From contig JAOTOM010002645.1 of the NCBI GenBank assembly GCA_034440615.1, positions 1 through 64,000 on the forward strand: DNA of 64,000 bases, read 5' to 3'. The DNA is from Ashinkailepas kermadecensis (Eukaryota > Arthropoda > Thecostraca > Neolepadidae). This document shows, one piece after another, positions 1 through 11,674 of this stretch (the stretch's first letter is position 1; each line of letters opens with the position of its first letter). The notes below the pieces were generated by a model. It had not been told where the DNA came from. It was given only the letters and a program-made list of their open reading frames with translations, and did not search any database. Both the position numbers and the translations under genes were made by a program.

Positions 1-569
1 GAGAGCTAGGAGAGTCCTTGATAACTGGTGCTGGGCGCGAGGAATACTGAGGACCAGCCTCAGAGATACGATATCTTTGAGAGCCATAGATGCTGCCAAG
101 CACTGGGAAGGTCACCCACCGCCACCTCAGTAGCGGTGCCACCTCACGGTCGCCCGAACGGCCACAGCCGTTCTGGCGGTGACGACCGCCCAAGTGGCCA
201 CAGCTGTCCCAGTGGCCTGACCACAGCTGGTCCAGCAGCTACGGTCGCTCCAGCGTTGGCGAAACAAACAGCCCAGCGAAAGCTGTGATGACGGCCGCTC
301 CAGCGGTGCGAGTTGCTTCGCTTTGGACCCGGGCAACACCGGTTAAGCAAAAAGAGAAGAAAAAAAATAATTTGCAGGCTGCTGTGTGTTCGACATAGCT
401 GGTCAGGCATGATGCTAGTCGTTCCCCTGTTCCAAAATCCTGTACTTATCTTTCGCCACTAGTATTCACGCCTGATTTTAAGAAAGTCTCATGGTATTTA
501 AAAGGCGCAACAATATGGGCCCACCGGAGGCGCAGCCAAGGTGGCACGGGAACCCGACCCTTTAGCAAC

Positions 570-720
570 CAATACATGCTAGATCAAACAAGAACTTTGG
601 GGATCTTCACCACGCGAAACCCAAATTTTTCGGCGCGCTTCGCGCCCCGAAAGCTTTCTCAGTGTCCTTGCATTATTTGGTCAGGCCTCCCTTAGAAAGG
701 TCCTGGCTGCGACACTGGAC
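570..720. repeat. Dispersed repeat R, copy 1
   Basis: The block begins with 'ctagatcaaacaagaa' and contains a self-complementary GC-rich core (cggcgcgcttcgcgcc) followed by 'gaaagctttct'. It ends near 'ctggctgcgacactgg', a degenerate form of the GCCACTG end seen on element X. A related block in the same orientation is at 49268-49425. It lies inside X1, so it may be a nested insertion. Confidence 0.45.
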
Positions 721-1046
721 CCGACCCTTATCATGAACACACTCCATATTAAGCTATGTCTGAACGTAACGGTTAACAGAAACAAGCATATGTGTCCTTG
801 GAAGTGAGCGCTCGTACTTTTACCCATATCTAATGCAGTTACTGCCTTAATTGGATATGCGTTATCGTCCCTTTATTTTCCGTAATAAGTTTTCCTTCTT
901 GGTTGTTGTCGACAGTTACATTGTTTGTTTTCCCTCTGGTCTTTTCCGGAATGTTGACCTTGATTGGAGGTCTCGCATTAATCACGCCAGCGCGTTGCGC
1001 TTTACTTCCGAACAAATTTAACCATCTTTGCCTAGTAGATATACAT

Positions 1047-1048
<2 letters not shown>

Positions 1049-1093
<45 letters not shown>
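1049..1093. repeat. (AC)n microsatellite
   Basis: About 22 uninterrupted AC dinucleotides lie directly before the long (TA)n tract. The long open frames here translate to Thr-His or Cys-Val repeats and are not genes. Confidence 0.97.
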
Positions 1094-1094
1094 A

Positions 1095-1233
<139 letters not shown>

Positions 1234-1372
1234 ATGTAGGAGTCCTTCGAAAATCAAGTGACCGAAATCCGAGGAACTTCGGAAACGTGTGAGGAGGAAC
1301 CTCAGTTGGTAGGGGGCCCTCTTCAGATGTTCGCCCCTCCCCCGGACCAAATCCTGACTACGCCACTGGCCC

Positions 1373-1914
1373 GATGTCGTTCGTGAAGTTTATGAATATT
1401 ATCCAGCTTCGTGCATTGCCACTTTGTAAAAACCGTCCATTATCCGCACAAGGCGGGAAAACACGTCGGTGCATGATATCGTATTATGTTCCGATGATGT
1501 GCAGAGTGGCGGCCGAGTCAGTGATTCAATATTTGAAAAGCTTCAATATGGTAAAGTTTGCGATCTTCAAACGAGCATTTGTAGCGAAAGCGCTATAAAT
1601 TTAATTGTTATATATGATGCCAAAATATGGTCCTTCAGTCCTGTCACTTAAAGAAGTGAGTATTTTGAAGTACAACGAGGTCACAGGTCACGTGACATGA
1701 GGTCATGGGAGGAGCATCTAAGAGCCATTCTTCGTTGTATTAAACGAAATTCCCGAGGCTATAACTTCTGAACCGTTGACCTGATCGATGTAAAATTTGC
1801 ACCGACGGATTCAGGGCATAAGATAATTCCATACAACAATTTTGGTTTAGATCTGAGAGATAAGGGTGCCGGACCCTGGTCGATCTGTCGTGGAATGCCG
1901 AAGCTGATGACGGT
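1373..1914. other. No recognisable gene
   Basis: The frames are short and carry no family similarity I can see. A small cluster of AGGTCA/GTCAC half-sites occurs around 1678-1708, with no gene attached. Confidence 0.5.
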
Positions 1915-2470
1915 ATATGAGGATAATGATGATAACAGAATCCATCCTGTACGCGTATCTTCGGTGCATGGAACACTTGTCCCACACGTAGCCCCGCATT
2001 CGGTTTCCCGGGACAAGTATTTGTCCCCGGAAACCGTGTAGTTTGTTCCAACAAACTAGAATATGAAGTACACATACAAAGAAGACACACGGACATAAAT
2101 TAAAGATGTTGGCAGGCAATCAGGACAGCACCATCCTTAGGTGCTCTGTAGGGTGCACTCATACAACACCGGCTGGATGAAAACATGCACGAGTACTGAC
2201 GAATAACATTATTTTGGAGCCCGTCGGTTTAAAGTGCCGGATCTGTCATGTCACGGCAAGTGTTTTCTCTGTACTTCTCTGGGGAAGATTAGGTCGTGCA
2301 GGATTTCAGATGATTCCTATCTTTCCGATCACTGTGCTACTTGGAAGGACTATTTGGACCACAAAACAGCTTCTTTTATCAGTGACTGCACAGTATTAAT
2401 ATTACATTGAATGTGAACCACAACTCGCCTGTGAGGATTTATTTATGCCCCTCCTATCTTTAAACATATT
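1915..2470 (+). repeat. Dispersed repeat W, copy 1
   Basis: This segment shares an ordered series of blocks with 2665-3000 and 5060-5700: 'ggtgcatggaa', the palindromic cggtttcc...ggaaaccg hairpin, 'agcactgacgaat', 'gagcccgtcg', 'gcaggatttc', 'ggaaggactat', 'ttatcagtgactg' and 'accacaactcgcct'. All three copies have the same orientation. No protein is encoded, and the element class is unknown. Confidence 0.7.
2001..2036. repeat. Hairpin in repeat W, copy 1
   Basis: Two 15-bp arms, cggtttcccgggaca and tgtccccggaaaccg, are complementary except for one position and are separated by about 6 bases. Confidence 0.8.
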
Positions 2471-2664
2471 AGTTTGGAACTTTGAATGCGGAAGTAATAC
2501 GGAAAATACGAGATAAGGGTTTCGGTGCATGAGCGTTTTTGTGTGTGTTCGTGTGGCTTAGTGTGTGGATACGCATGCGAAGTTCAATGCAAAGGTACGG
2601 AATGAAACAATGATTAAGTTTTGTACCATCATTGTCTTTCACACACCCAAGCAGTCCGTGTTTT

Positions 2665-3000
2665 ATAAGATATGATAATGATTGACCGTTATCATAGCAA
2701 CAACCATCTTTGAAATGCGTCTTGCGTGCATGATACACATGTCTTATGCAGCATTCTGTTTCCGAAACCGAGATGACCCCAGAAACCGGGAACGAGAGAT
2801 ATATGTTGTACCCACAAACCGGGAAAAGAAGCAGACATACGCACACACGCACACAAATACGAATTACAGCTGTTGACTGCCAAGCAGGATGACTACCGCT
2901 GCGTACTGTGTAGAGCACTCGCACAGCACTGGTTGTGTGAAAATATTGTGCATCAAGCACTGACAAATCGCATTGTTTTCAAGTCTGGCAATTAACAATC
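2665..3000 (+). repeat. Dispersed repeat W, copy 2 (shorter, decayed)
   Basis: It matches the W copies at 1915-2470 and 5060-5700 in 'cgtgcatgatacac', 'cacaaaccgg', an AC-rich tract, 'atcaagcactgacaaat' and 'cattgttttc'. The hairpin is degraded here. It is shorter than the other two copies. Confidence 0.55.
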
Positions 3001-4124
3001 CCACCTTCGATGCCATGGAACATGTATACAAGTGTACTTATTTTGCAAGCATGATACATACAGGATTTCCAATCCCTGCTACCAAGCGCTTTCAAACGCT
3101 GTATTCCTTGTAAGTGTCATTTGGAGCAACTTGCTTGTTATCAATGGTGTCATCGTATTCGGCGCACCGGAACCCTGGGGGTCATCTGATGGCAATAAAC
3201 CATAGCGATCTCAAGTTATATGACATGCTACTGAACGTACTACGATTATATACGCCGTCATCAGTAACTCTCGTTTAGTTGAAACAAGTTGGATGTTGTT
3301 CATTTACCCAGGATTTGTCTGAAATATTGAAGTGATCCATTCAGACACACCGACCTAGCCTAAAAATATAATACCTTTGACTAAATTTCGTACTTTATTT
3401 AAGTTTTACCCAAAGGCGACGAAGTGTTCCACGTTTAGCTATGCTCAATTAACTGGATGAGCTGCTTCAAGCACTTCTCTGGAAAACAAAAAGTTAATGT
3501 TCATATCACACCCTATTGTAAGGATCGGGACAATTTATTCTTTAACCGAGCATTTCCTGTGGGATGTTGTTCAACATTTGCTATCAAAACAACTTTTCTG
3601 TGGTATTATTTTGTTGTTCAGCCATTACTTTAGTGTTGCCTGACATTCTCAAGAAGGCGCCACGTGAAGCGAACACAAATCACTGATTCAACTAAAAATA
3701 TTAATAAAGTAACACACACAAAGTGATTTACGGTCAGCACTAAACCTGCATTGTATTAATATTGGCTTCGGTAAGCTCAGTCCCTGCTTATTTGGTATTT
3801 GGCATTGCATAATTCCGGTTAAATCTCACATTCGAGATCATGCTTCTCGAAGCTCTTTCAAAGCAACATGACTTGGCAGCCCATGAACCAGCCTGCTTGA
3901 CATCTAAGCTAAGCCATCACTGAGGGATTTTATACCTCAGAAAATGAGCATAGATTAAACTGGCAACACGACAATGTGCGCAATACCGGTACATAGGAAG
4001 TCCCACAAATGGTTCCACCGTTGATGCAAGACATTTTTAATTGCGGCTTCAATGCCAGTGGTATGCAGAAAGAGCAAAACATGTCATGATAGGACTATTG
4101 TGATATTATTTACGATATAAAAAT
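3001..4124. other. AT-rich stretch, nothing recognised
   Basis: No open frame of note, no tandem repeat, and no recognisable transposon motif was found on either strand. Confidence 0.5.
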
Positions 4125-5040
4125 TACAATCCAAGACGCAACACGATTAGAGACTACAAGCCAGAGCAGGACGATTAGTAACCGCGACACTCTTAGGTCA
4201 TCTACTGACACAATTCGACTCGACCTAGGATGGACCTCAATATATACCAGACGACGCATACACAAGCGGATACTTTATCATGAATTAAGCGACTCAGAAC
4301 AGAATACACTATACTATATCAGTTCTATCATACCTCAAACATGTGTGAACGAAATAGGTAGGGAACTTCGTAACGCCAGCCATCAAACAGTAACTGCAAA
4401 CCATACATTATCCTTTACAACATCGATCTTCCCAACTACTGGACGTCTCTGGAATAGCCTAAGCGAAAGCACACGCTGTCTCCCCACATCTCCTTAAAAA
4501 GGCGATTACGCAGCAGTTCGGTGTGCCCAGTCCATCAAACTTATACTCTTTTGGACCAAAGAAAGGAAACTCCCTCCATACCAGACTTAGGGTTGATATG
4601 TCTCATCTAAACTCCCATCTATTTTGAGGTAAAAACGTGCATCTCCCCAATGTTTTTGTGTCTGCCAAAACGAAAATGTTCGGCACCTAATTCTAGATTT
4701 TCCAAATCACATTGCCCCCGAAATCAACTATTCAACAACATTTCACATCTCTGTCAGAATTTTCCAGAATTCCAGCCACTAAGGGGATTTTCCAGTCACA
4801 GGGGTCGCTACCCATGCTGGATTGGGCGGTGGCTTCACAGATGATCTGTGGCGTCGACAGTTGGGTATATAATAGAAAATATCCCATTAATAAATGTGTA
4901 CTTATGTTCATCTTTCACTCCAGTGTCATTCCACACCTTCAGATAGGTACCATGAATTAAGTACCTAGTGCTTTTGCACCACTCTGTCCAATAGAACTGT
5001 AGGATTGATTACAATAAACGTTATGATGATGATGATGGTG
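4125..5040 (+). mobile_element. Jockey/I-like LINE, 3' end of ORF2 plus 3' UTR and (ATG)n tail
   Basis: A decayed frame from about 4125 to 4497 encodes the C-terminal part of a non-LTR retrotransposon polyprotein (LGWTSIYTRRRIHKRIL, then TGRLWNSLSESTR). A shift near 4497 leads into KKAITQQFGVPSPS and RLRVDMSHLNSHLF. A second shift near 4650 leads into CVCQNENVRHLILDFPNH, a degenerate C-x-C...H zinc-binding tail. The 3' UTR ends with AATAAACG followed by (ATG)n at 5021-5040. The same UTR end appears on the minus strand at 8541-8600, so both belong to one family. Stops and frameshifts make this copy dead. Confidence 0.75.
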
Positions 5041-5059
5041 CAAAGCTAGCAATTGACAG

Positions 5060-5700
5060 TATATGGTCATTATGATGATGTTAACAGCAGCTATCTTGGA
5101 AGTTTATCTTGGGTGCATGGAAGTCTGTCTACACGGAAAGCTACACGAAGCTATAAAGCTACATGGAAGGTTAAACCTGTCCCATGTGTAGCCATTCGGT
5201 TTCCGGGGACAGATATTTGTCCCCGGAAACCGGGTGTGGATGACATCTTTGCACCCACAAACCAGAATAAGGAGGACACATACACAAACACACACACACA
5301 CAGAAATTAAAGAGGTAACCGGCAATGAGGACAACAGATTGCCGGTCAACCAACTTACTGTGTGGATCAAAACATGAACAACAAGCACTGACGAATGATA
5401 ATTGTGTCGAGCCCGTCGATTGAAAAAGCCGGACCTCTCATGGGCAAGTGCATCTATCTGTACTTTTCCTGGAAATATTTGATCTTGCAGGATTTCCGAC
5501 GAGTGTTATCTTGCCCCTCACTGTCCTGCATGGAAGGACTATCGAAACAACTTCATTTATCAGTGACTGAATCGCATTCATCGCATCGAAACACTAGCCG
5601 TCACTTGAGGTTAATTAGCTATAATGCTACATAAATCAACCTTAATATCGCTTGGCTTTCAAGTAAACCACAACTCGCCTGGGGAGATTCTTGTACACTT
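5060..5700 (+). repeat. Dispersed repeat W, copy 3 (best preserved hairpin)
   Basis: This is the longest copy of repeat W. It starts just after the LINE (ATG)n tail, carries the perfect hairpin at 5197-5232 and an (AC)n stretch at about 5287-5301, and keeps the downstream blocks seen in copy 1. The frames within it are not conserved between copies, so I do not consider them coding. Confidence 0.7.
5197..5232. repeat. Perfect 15-bp hairpin in repeat W, copy 3
   Basis: CGGTTTCCGGGGACA is followed by a 6-base spacer and its exact reverse complement TGTCCCCGGAAACCG. Such a stem would be very stable in DNA or RNA. Confidence 0.92.
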
Positions 5701-6279
5701 CCTATCTTGAAACCAACCTGAGGTAGGGGAATGAAACTGACGCCAATCGATAGCGCTAGCAAAAATTGCTCCGAGGGCAAAGCAAATTTGACCCAAAGGC
5801 CAAGGGTAAGGCCGGGGGTCAAGGCGGAGTTCAGTGGGTGATATAACTCAATTTTGCCGCAAATACAAACTTGCAAGCTACTCCTGAATAGATATTGATG
5901 TGAATGGAGCAAGATCTTGGTCATCCGTAAGCTACTCGACATGTCTTTGGCTGGATATCATACAGGGTCGTGTCAGATCAAGAGGTTAGTTTTTCTATTT
6001 CCCTTTCATTAATATGAGGCCACCTTTTGTGACCATTTCAACAGTGAATTCCAAAATACATTGGATAATGGACTCTTGAAATACTGACCTTGTATACCTG
6101 AGCTGAGCTTCATCAAGTCCGGTTTATAGTCAGGGCAGAGACAATAATTATTGCGAATTTCAGAGTCACATTACATGTATTGGTTCGTGCACGGAAAAGA
6201 CCCAATTGTAAACATGTTCCTAATGTGCATCGCCTTCATATCTACCTTGATGCTAAACGAGGGCATATAAGTTGATGGT
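5701..6279. other. No recognisable gene
   Basis: Only short frames without family resemblance. Confidence 0.5.
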
Positions 6280-6485
6280 ATCTGTACGCCTGTTGTACAC
6301 CTTAGCTTTTACGCTATCGGCCCGATTTTCCCCCACCTAGTCAACTCCAGTCTAACCCTTTCAGACAATCCCTTGTCCTGGAAGCATTCCACTATTTTCT
6401 CCATCTTTAAATCCGGCGATCATACTAAACTATGCAATTACCATCCTATCTCAATCGTCCCTGTCACAGCTCAGATTGTAGAGCG
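6280..6485 (+). pseudogene. Non-LTR reverse transcriptase fragment
   Basis: The plus-strand frame reads AIGPIFPHLVNSSLT, then LSWKHSTIFSIFKSGD, then NYHPISIVPVTAQIVE. These match the classic RT motif order W-K-x-S-x-I...FKSGD...NYRPIS(L/I)xP...K/QIxE of CR1/Jockey-group LINEs. It covers only RT motifs 1 to 2a (about 70 residues), with no catalytic FADD and no flanking UTR. The R to H change in NYHPIS also argues for decay. Confidence 0.75.
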
Positions 6486-6723
6486 TGCATGGAAAGGTGT
6501 GAAATTGGGCCAGGCGTCGTTAATCCTGATTGTAAATAGGGTGGGAGGTAAAGCGCTGCTTTGCGGCACGCCTTAATCGAGATCGTGGAGCTGGAAGTGG
6601 ACGTTGCCACATCGGGCGGTGAATGAGAGGTTAGCGAGTAGTTCGACAGCACTGGTCATTCTGCCCCTGCTACCATCCTGCCCCTACCGCCGTCACAGCT
6701 CCTGGGTGCTGCTCTTCAACTGC

Positions 6724-6738
6724 TGCGTGCAGCCCTTG
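6724..6738. repeat. Target-site duplication, left copy
   Basis: TGCGTGCAGCCCTTG occurs here and again, identically, at 6899-6913 on the other side of the SINE. Confidence 0.92.
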
Positions 6739-6898
6739 GTTGGTTATTGGTTTTACGACACGTCGACCGTTGAGTCATGTAGCGTCGCCAATCTCTCACG
6801 CCGATTGGTCGCGGGTGAAGAGTAGCGACAGGTGAGACTCGAACCCACAACCTTTCGATTGTGAGACGAGCATCTTACCCCTAGACCACTCGTCCCCT
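6739..6898 (-). mobile_element. tRNA-derived SINE, complete copy (family S, copy 1)
   Basis: On the minus strand the head reads GGGGACGAGTGGTCTAGGGG, with an A box in this segment and a B box GGTTCGAGTC, an anticodon-like loop CTCACAA (CAC, valine-like) and then a core with CGCGACCAATCGGCGTGA. The head cannot form a proper acceptor stem (GGGGACG against CTGTCGC), so it is a SINE promoter and not a tRNA gene. It is 160 bp, flanked by a perfect 15-bp duplication. The core is shared with 15455-15603 and 19238-19420. Confidence 0.88.
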
Positions 6899-6913
6899 TG
6901 CGTGCAGCCCTTG
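6899..6913. repeat. Target-site duplication, right copy
   Basis: Identical to 6724-6738, defining the SINE boundaries exactly. Confidence 0.92.
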
Positions 6914-7810
6914 CAGCCGCGTACGTTGCCTCCGTCCTATCGAGCAGCAGGATAAACACGCGGAGGACCACCTGGCTGCCCACAGACGCATGGGTAGCAT
7001 GGAGCTGTTGGGAGATCTCCGGCGAATGTTCCGTCCGCTAGCCGGTGCTGCCCTTAAGCGAACCTGCGCAGGCCCCAGTGGCTTGCACCGACCAGCAAGC
7101 GGCGTCCAGCATACTCTTCACCTTCCCTGCTGTCGGACAGGAGGGCACGCTGTGGCGGCATGCAACCCGATCCAGAGTCTCGCAGCTCTCCAGCAACCTT
7201 GGCCTCCTCTAGTTCTCGGCTCGCGAGGTGCGCCGCCAGCCTCGCACCTGCACTCGGGTAATTCAATGCATGGTGCCGGTGCTGCACGGCAATGCGACTC
7301 GGCTTATTTGGCTTGTGCGGAACTCGGTGACCTCTCTGATCGCCGAAACCGGTTCGGCAATCGTGCTGGCGCGCCTCTTTATCTCGTCACGCGCTTTCGT
7401 CTATGCATGGAGGTGTGTTCGGCGCATAGTCATCGTTTTTGGTTCTCGCCGATCTTCGTTGCCACGCATCACGGCATTTCCTCCACTGTAGCTTCTTCTC
7501 CACAAACTAGACTCCAGGTAGCTGGTGCCAAGGTGTATACAAATCCAACATGGTCGATGTGCCGATGCATTGTCCCACCAACAATCACGACTCTACCGAC
7601 CAGATACCAACACGAACTCACAATAAATGCACCCAGGGCGCATTTGGTGCGAGAAGCGTCCGGAGCGCAATTAGTGCGAGGACGTGTTTGCATCCGTCAC
7701 TACATGCCCCGAGGGAATTTTCACGACGGTGATATTCATCGTATTCAACTACGTAATTCTCAGCTTCGGTGCAGCGAAGCCAATTTCTTTTACATATCTG
7801 CTTCGTAGGC

Positions 7811-8540
7811 ATCGAATGGGAACATATGATATTGGTTGTGGTACGCTAGAGTAGCGTTTCTCCCAGCTATGGAACCCTGGCATGACAAATTTTAATTTGC
7901 CATGCCGATCATCGCCAAATCATATGAGTGTTAGTAGCAATCGATGCACACAGCATGATGGTACAACCACGACATTCGCGTACATTCGCGTCTATGGCAG
8001 GGTACCGGATTTTTTTTCATGGAAAAACTGCCGTTTTTCGGTTATTAGCTGATATGATGTTAAATATTTATACTAAAGAGTAGCTTTTACATGCTGCGTC
8101 TATGGATACTGTACTATCGGTCTGCGTGAAGAAATTTTGTATTTTCTAAAAGTCAAGTCGCACTGAGAGGTCCCAAATGAGGTTAGATGGCTCCATGAGA
8201 AAGTGGCTTTTCGTGACCAGTGAATGATCTTGACCCCCATATTTCCCGCAATGTGCTGTATCGATGCAATGTGTTGAATCAGCTGCCGTTGAAAAACTTG
8301 CAATGTGCCTGAAAACGAATAAGCCATGAGGTATCAAAATGTTGCCTGACATAGCTCAGGGGTGAACTTGGAGACATATGAAGGTCAAACGGTTTATATT
8401 TAAGTTTTCTTGAATTAGGCATTTCGACCTCCTCAGGCAATTTCTTCCTTGAATGAAAACAGAGAAAAGATTGATATGTTGCATAATTCAGTTGATAAAC
8501 TTTGAAACAGGTTTGTGCTGCGGAGAAAAATGAAAAGTGG
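7811..8540. other. No recognisable gene
   Basis: Moderately AT-rich, only short frames, no repeat structure seen. Confidence 0.5.
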
Positions 8541-9757
8541 TTTGATCATCATCATCATCATCATCATCATAACGTTTATTGCAATCATCTTACAGTTCTG
8601 TTGATTGATTGATTGATGAGAAGTGGGTGGTCATCCCCTAAAAGTAAGGGCAAAGAAAAAGGAATTTTGTGTGTATAGCAATAACAGATCAGTGTTTTTC
8701 GATGGCCATGGTATTGCTGACAATGTAGGAGTGTAGGTATGACTGTAGGATAGGTGTTGCATGATGGGCATGAAGACCGATGTGAAGCAGAATAAATAAC
8801 TCGATTTCGTTAGATAAGTATGTCCTATGCGGTGCCGCGATGTGACTTTTCTTCCTGACGGTTGTGTTGAAATGGTGAAATTCAAGTGTCGATAACTGGC
8901 TTGATGTTCCGTAATTATGCATGGTTTGTGCTTTGTGTCCATTCCGGTTAAAAATGGCGAATGCTGATGATTTGATGGCCTCAAAATGTTGCGGAATTTA
9001 TGTGATGTTTCGTAGTTGTAATGAGACATTTGTTAAATAGTCTGCTTCTTCGTTTCCTGGGATGCCACAGTGACTGACCACCAACAGGAAACGGACCTAC
9101 ACACCCATCAGATGAAGTGTTTCAAAAATTTAAAACTGGAAATGTGGCAATGATGTGAAAAAGAAAATGAAGTCAGGGATTGCATAGCAGATGTGGAGTC
9201 CGAACAAATGACTACACTTCGCATGAGGTGACAAATTGAACGATTGCGGACGCATAACGAAGGGCAATGAAAATGGCGTTTAATTTGGCGATGAAAATGG
9301 AGGTTTCGTTCGGCAAGCGCTGTTGTTTTGTGTGTGTACCCGAAGCAATGATGTTCCCTGCGAGGTTCGTGTTGTTAGAGCTGTCGGCAAGAACAAATGG
9401 AAGATGGCGGTAACGAGACCGAAACTGATGGAATTTGTGCTTGTCATATTCTGGAAAAGCTGTGAGCTTGGAGTAGTGGTAGAAAAAGACGTGCCGTTCG
9501 GCCATCTGCCACGGTGTTGTAGTTGGTGGAGTTAGAGCAGTATTGTGTGGAATATTGTATTGAAGTCGTACAGAAAATGGGTTTACGCGTGAAGCTATGG
9601 AAAGACCTGTTCGCGTTTTTAGGTCAAAACAAGTTGCTGATATGTGTCGTTGTCCACGTGCATTTATAAATTCCAGGGCATGGGGCTGCAGAGATGGGTG
9701 CAGCCTCCAAGCCAGCAGCAGTATGTTTCGAAAATGCACTTGATAATAAGCAAACAA
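8541..9757 (-). mobile_element. Jockey/I-like LINE, RNase H and zinc-tail region with 3' UTR
   Basis: Minus-strand translation from 9757 gives an RNase H-like segment: VLADSSNNTNLAGNIIASG (the strand carrying the first acidic residue), then KQQRLPNETSIFIAKLNAIF and AL. After a disrupted middle, the frame at 9029-8631 contains RKVTSRHRIGHTYLTKSSYL, the conserved R-x-RIGHTxLT segment that precedes the C-terminal zinc motif in I-group LINEs. The 3' UTR ends in AATAAACG and (ATG)n at about 8543-8570, matching the plus-strand copy ending at 5040. Stops and shifts show it is inactive. Confidence 0.75.
8543..8570 (-). repeat. (ATG)n LINE tail
   Basis: Nine ATC units on the plus strand are (ATG)n in LINE orientation. 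Short tandem tails of this kind are typical of I-group elements. Confidence 0.85.
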
Positions 9758-9825
9758 CTATCAACGTGTTTTGGCAACATTGTACGAGATGACTCCTCTC
9801 ACCAGGCGGTACTTCGGGATACAAA

Positions 9826-10012
9826 CCAGCGATCTTGGCGCTATGGTCATTGTTGTCCATCCAGTCACCAGCTCCGATGTCAGCACCACATAGCCGGTCC
9901 TGGTGTCAATCTGACCAACCACTGATCTTGGCGCTATAGTCATTGTCGTCCATACAGTCACCAGCCAGCTCCGATATTAGCCCAACATAACCGGTCCTGG
10001 TGTCAACAACAT
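9826..10012 (+). repeat. ~92-bp tandem duplication
   Basis: Two adjacent copies share 'gatcttggcgctat', 'gtcattg', 'gtccat', 'cagtcaccag', 'ctccgat' and 'ccggtcctggtgtcaa'. They merge into the minisatellite that follows. Confidence 0.7.
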
Positions 10013-10715
10013 CTGGCCAGCCACTGGTCGCGGTGTCAGTGACACCGAGCCAGTTCTGGTGTCAGTGACACTGAGCCAGTCACTGGTCCTGGTGTCAATG
10101 GCACCAAGTCAGACCTCGTACCAATGACCCTGAGTCAGTCACTGGTCATGGTGTCAATGACACCGAGCCAGTCCTCGTGCCAGTGATACTGAGTCAGTCA
10201 CTGATCCTGGTATCAGTGACACCCAGCCAGCTCTAGAGCAAGTAGCACCTAACCGGCCCCTGGTACTGTTGTCAGTGACACCCAGCCAGTCCTGGTGTCA
10301 GTGACCCCTAACTAGCCACTGGTCGTGATGTCAGTAACATCCAGCCAGCCCTGGTGTCTGTGACACCATAACCAGCCACTGGTCCTGGTGTCAGTGACAC
10401 CTAACTAGTCACTGGTCGTGGTGTCAGTAACATCCAGCCAGCCCTGGTGTCTGTGACACCTAACCAGCCATTGGTCCTGGTGTCAGTGACACCTAACTAG
10501 CCACTGGTCGTGATGCAGTAACACCCAGCCAGTCCTGGTATCAATGACATCTAACCAGCCACTAGACGTGGTGTTGGTGACACCCAGCCAGCCCTGGTGT
10601 TAGTGATACCTAACCAGCCACTGGTCGTGGTGTCAGTAACACCCAGCCAGCCCTGGTGTCAGTGACACCCAACCAGTCACTGGTTGTGGTGTCAGTGCCA
10701 TCGAGCCAGACCCCG
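10013..10715 (+). repeat. Minisatellite, ~31-bp unit
   Basis: About 22 diverged units built on 'ccagccactggtcctggt' followed by 'gtcagtgacacc'. In the second half, units alternate between cctaaccagcc and acccagccagcc types, giving a ~61-bp higher-order period. GTGTCAGTGACAC within the unit is palindromic. Confidence 0.88.
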
Positions 10716-11512
10716 TCCATGACTCCTGAGCTCCAGATGTGGTACAGTGTTCGCGTGCAAGTCTCAAAGAGGGTCAAATGCTAAACGCACGCCGCCCGTG
10801 GCATGCACTCACCGAGCTTGCGCAACTCGTCCCGCCGTGGAGGCCCTGAGAAGGCTGTTTATTCATGCGGCGCGCGGTTGTCTCAAGGTGTGTAGTTGAG
10901 CAATGCTGGTGGGCAGGTGAATAATTACCCTGGGGTAGTATGAACACTCTAGTGTCCGACCACACCTACAAACGCACAGATTCACGCTGGCCGGTGAGGT
11001 ACTCATTAATATTTGATTATTATTGCAACGTGTTTCGCTGTTATGTTGAGCAAGTAGCTTCGAAATATTGGGAGCTGGCCGGAGGAATTGAACCGAACAG
11101 CCGGCCTTTGCCAGTTTTACTAGGCCGAGGCGTACATTTCCAGGTGGCACTCATTGACTACTCCTGCACAAGCCATGCGATTCTGGTCCCTTTGGAAACC
11201 AGAATCTTGAAAAAATGAAGAAATTCTTCGGATGCTAGCATACACTAGAGATTCATTCGGTAAACCTGAGATGCATTTTAATTTCCCTGTCTCCTTACGA
11301 AAGGTCTGCCGCTCCGCTTTACGTGTGTGATGAAGCTCTCGTGCCTTGAGTGTACCATTTACTAACGCAGCACAGCCTATAGCCCTTCTAGTTTCAACAG
11401 GTGGCAACATTTTGCAATGCATCATATTTTAATATTAATATTCACTCTAAGCAGCAATTTTTATCAACGATTCAAACAGGAGTGTTGATCTCCTTGAACA
11501 GGAGATATCTGC
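10716..11512. other. No recognisable gene
   Basis: Several frames of 60-100 codons overlap on both strands, but none shows a motif or conserved composition. Confidence 0.45.
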
Positions 11513-11534
11513 ATATATATATATATATATATAA

Positions 11535-11597
<63 letters not shown>

Positions 11598-11609
11598 TAT
11601 ATATGTATA

Positions 11610-11672
<63 letters not shown>
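11513..11672. repeat. (TA)n microsatellite with interruptions
   Basis: TA repeats broken by a few AAATAC/ATGTAT variants. Ile-Tyr open frames over it are artefacts. Confidence 0.96.

Positions 11673-11674
<2 letters not shown>

Larger units (their letters stand above)
6486..7810. other. GC-rich stretch hosting a SINE; possible decayed gene, unidentified
   Basis: Base composition is GC-rich compared with the surroundings. A 272-residue plus-strand frame (6990-7808) and an overlapping 87-residue frame (7228-7491, with a hydrophobic stretch LIWLVRNSVTSLIAETG) are open. Neither shows a known domain, and several frames are open at once, as expected by chance in GC-rich DNA. I cannot support a protein product. 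The SINE at 6739-6898 interrupts this sequence and left a clean target duplication. Confidence 0.3.

Noticed and set aside
6826..6898. tRNA gene on the minus strand
   Set aside because: A and B boxes are present but the acceptor arms do not pair, and a SINE body plus target duplication follow.
6990..7808. 272-codon plus-strand frame
   Set aside because: No domain, several frames open together, composition-driven; kept only as an uncertain region.
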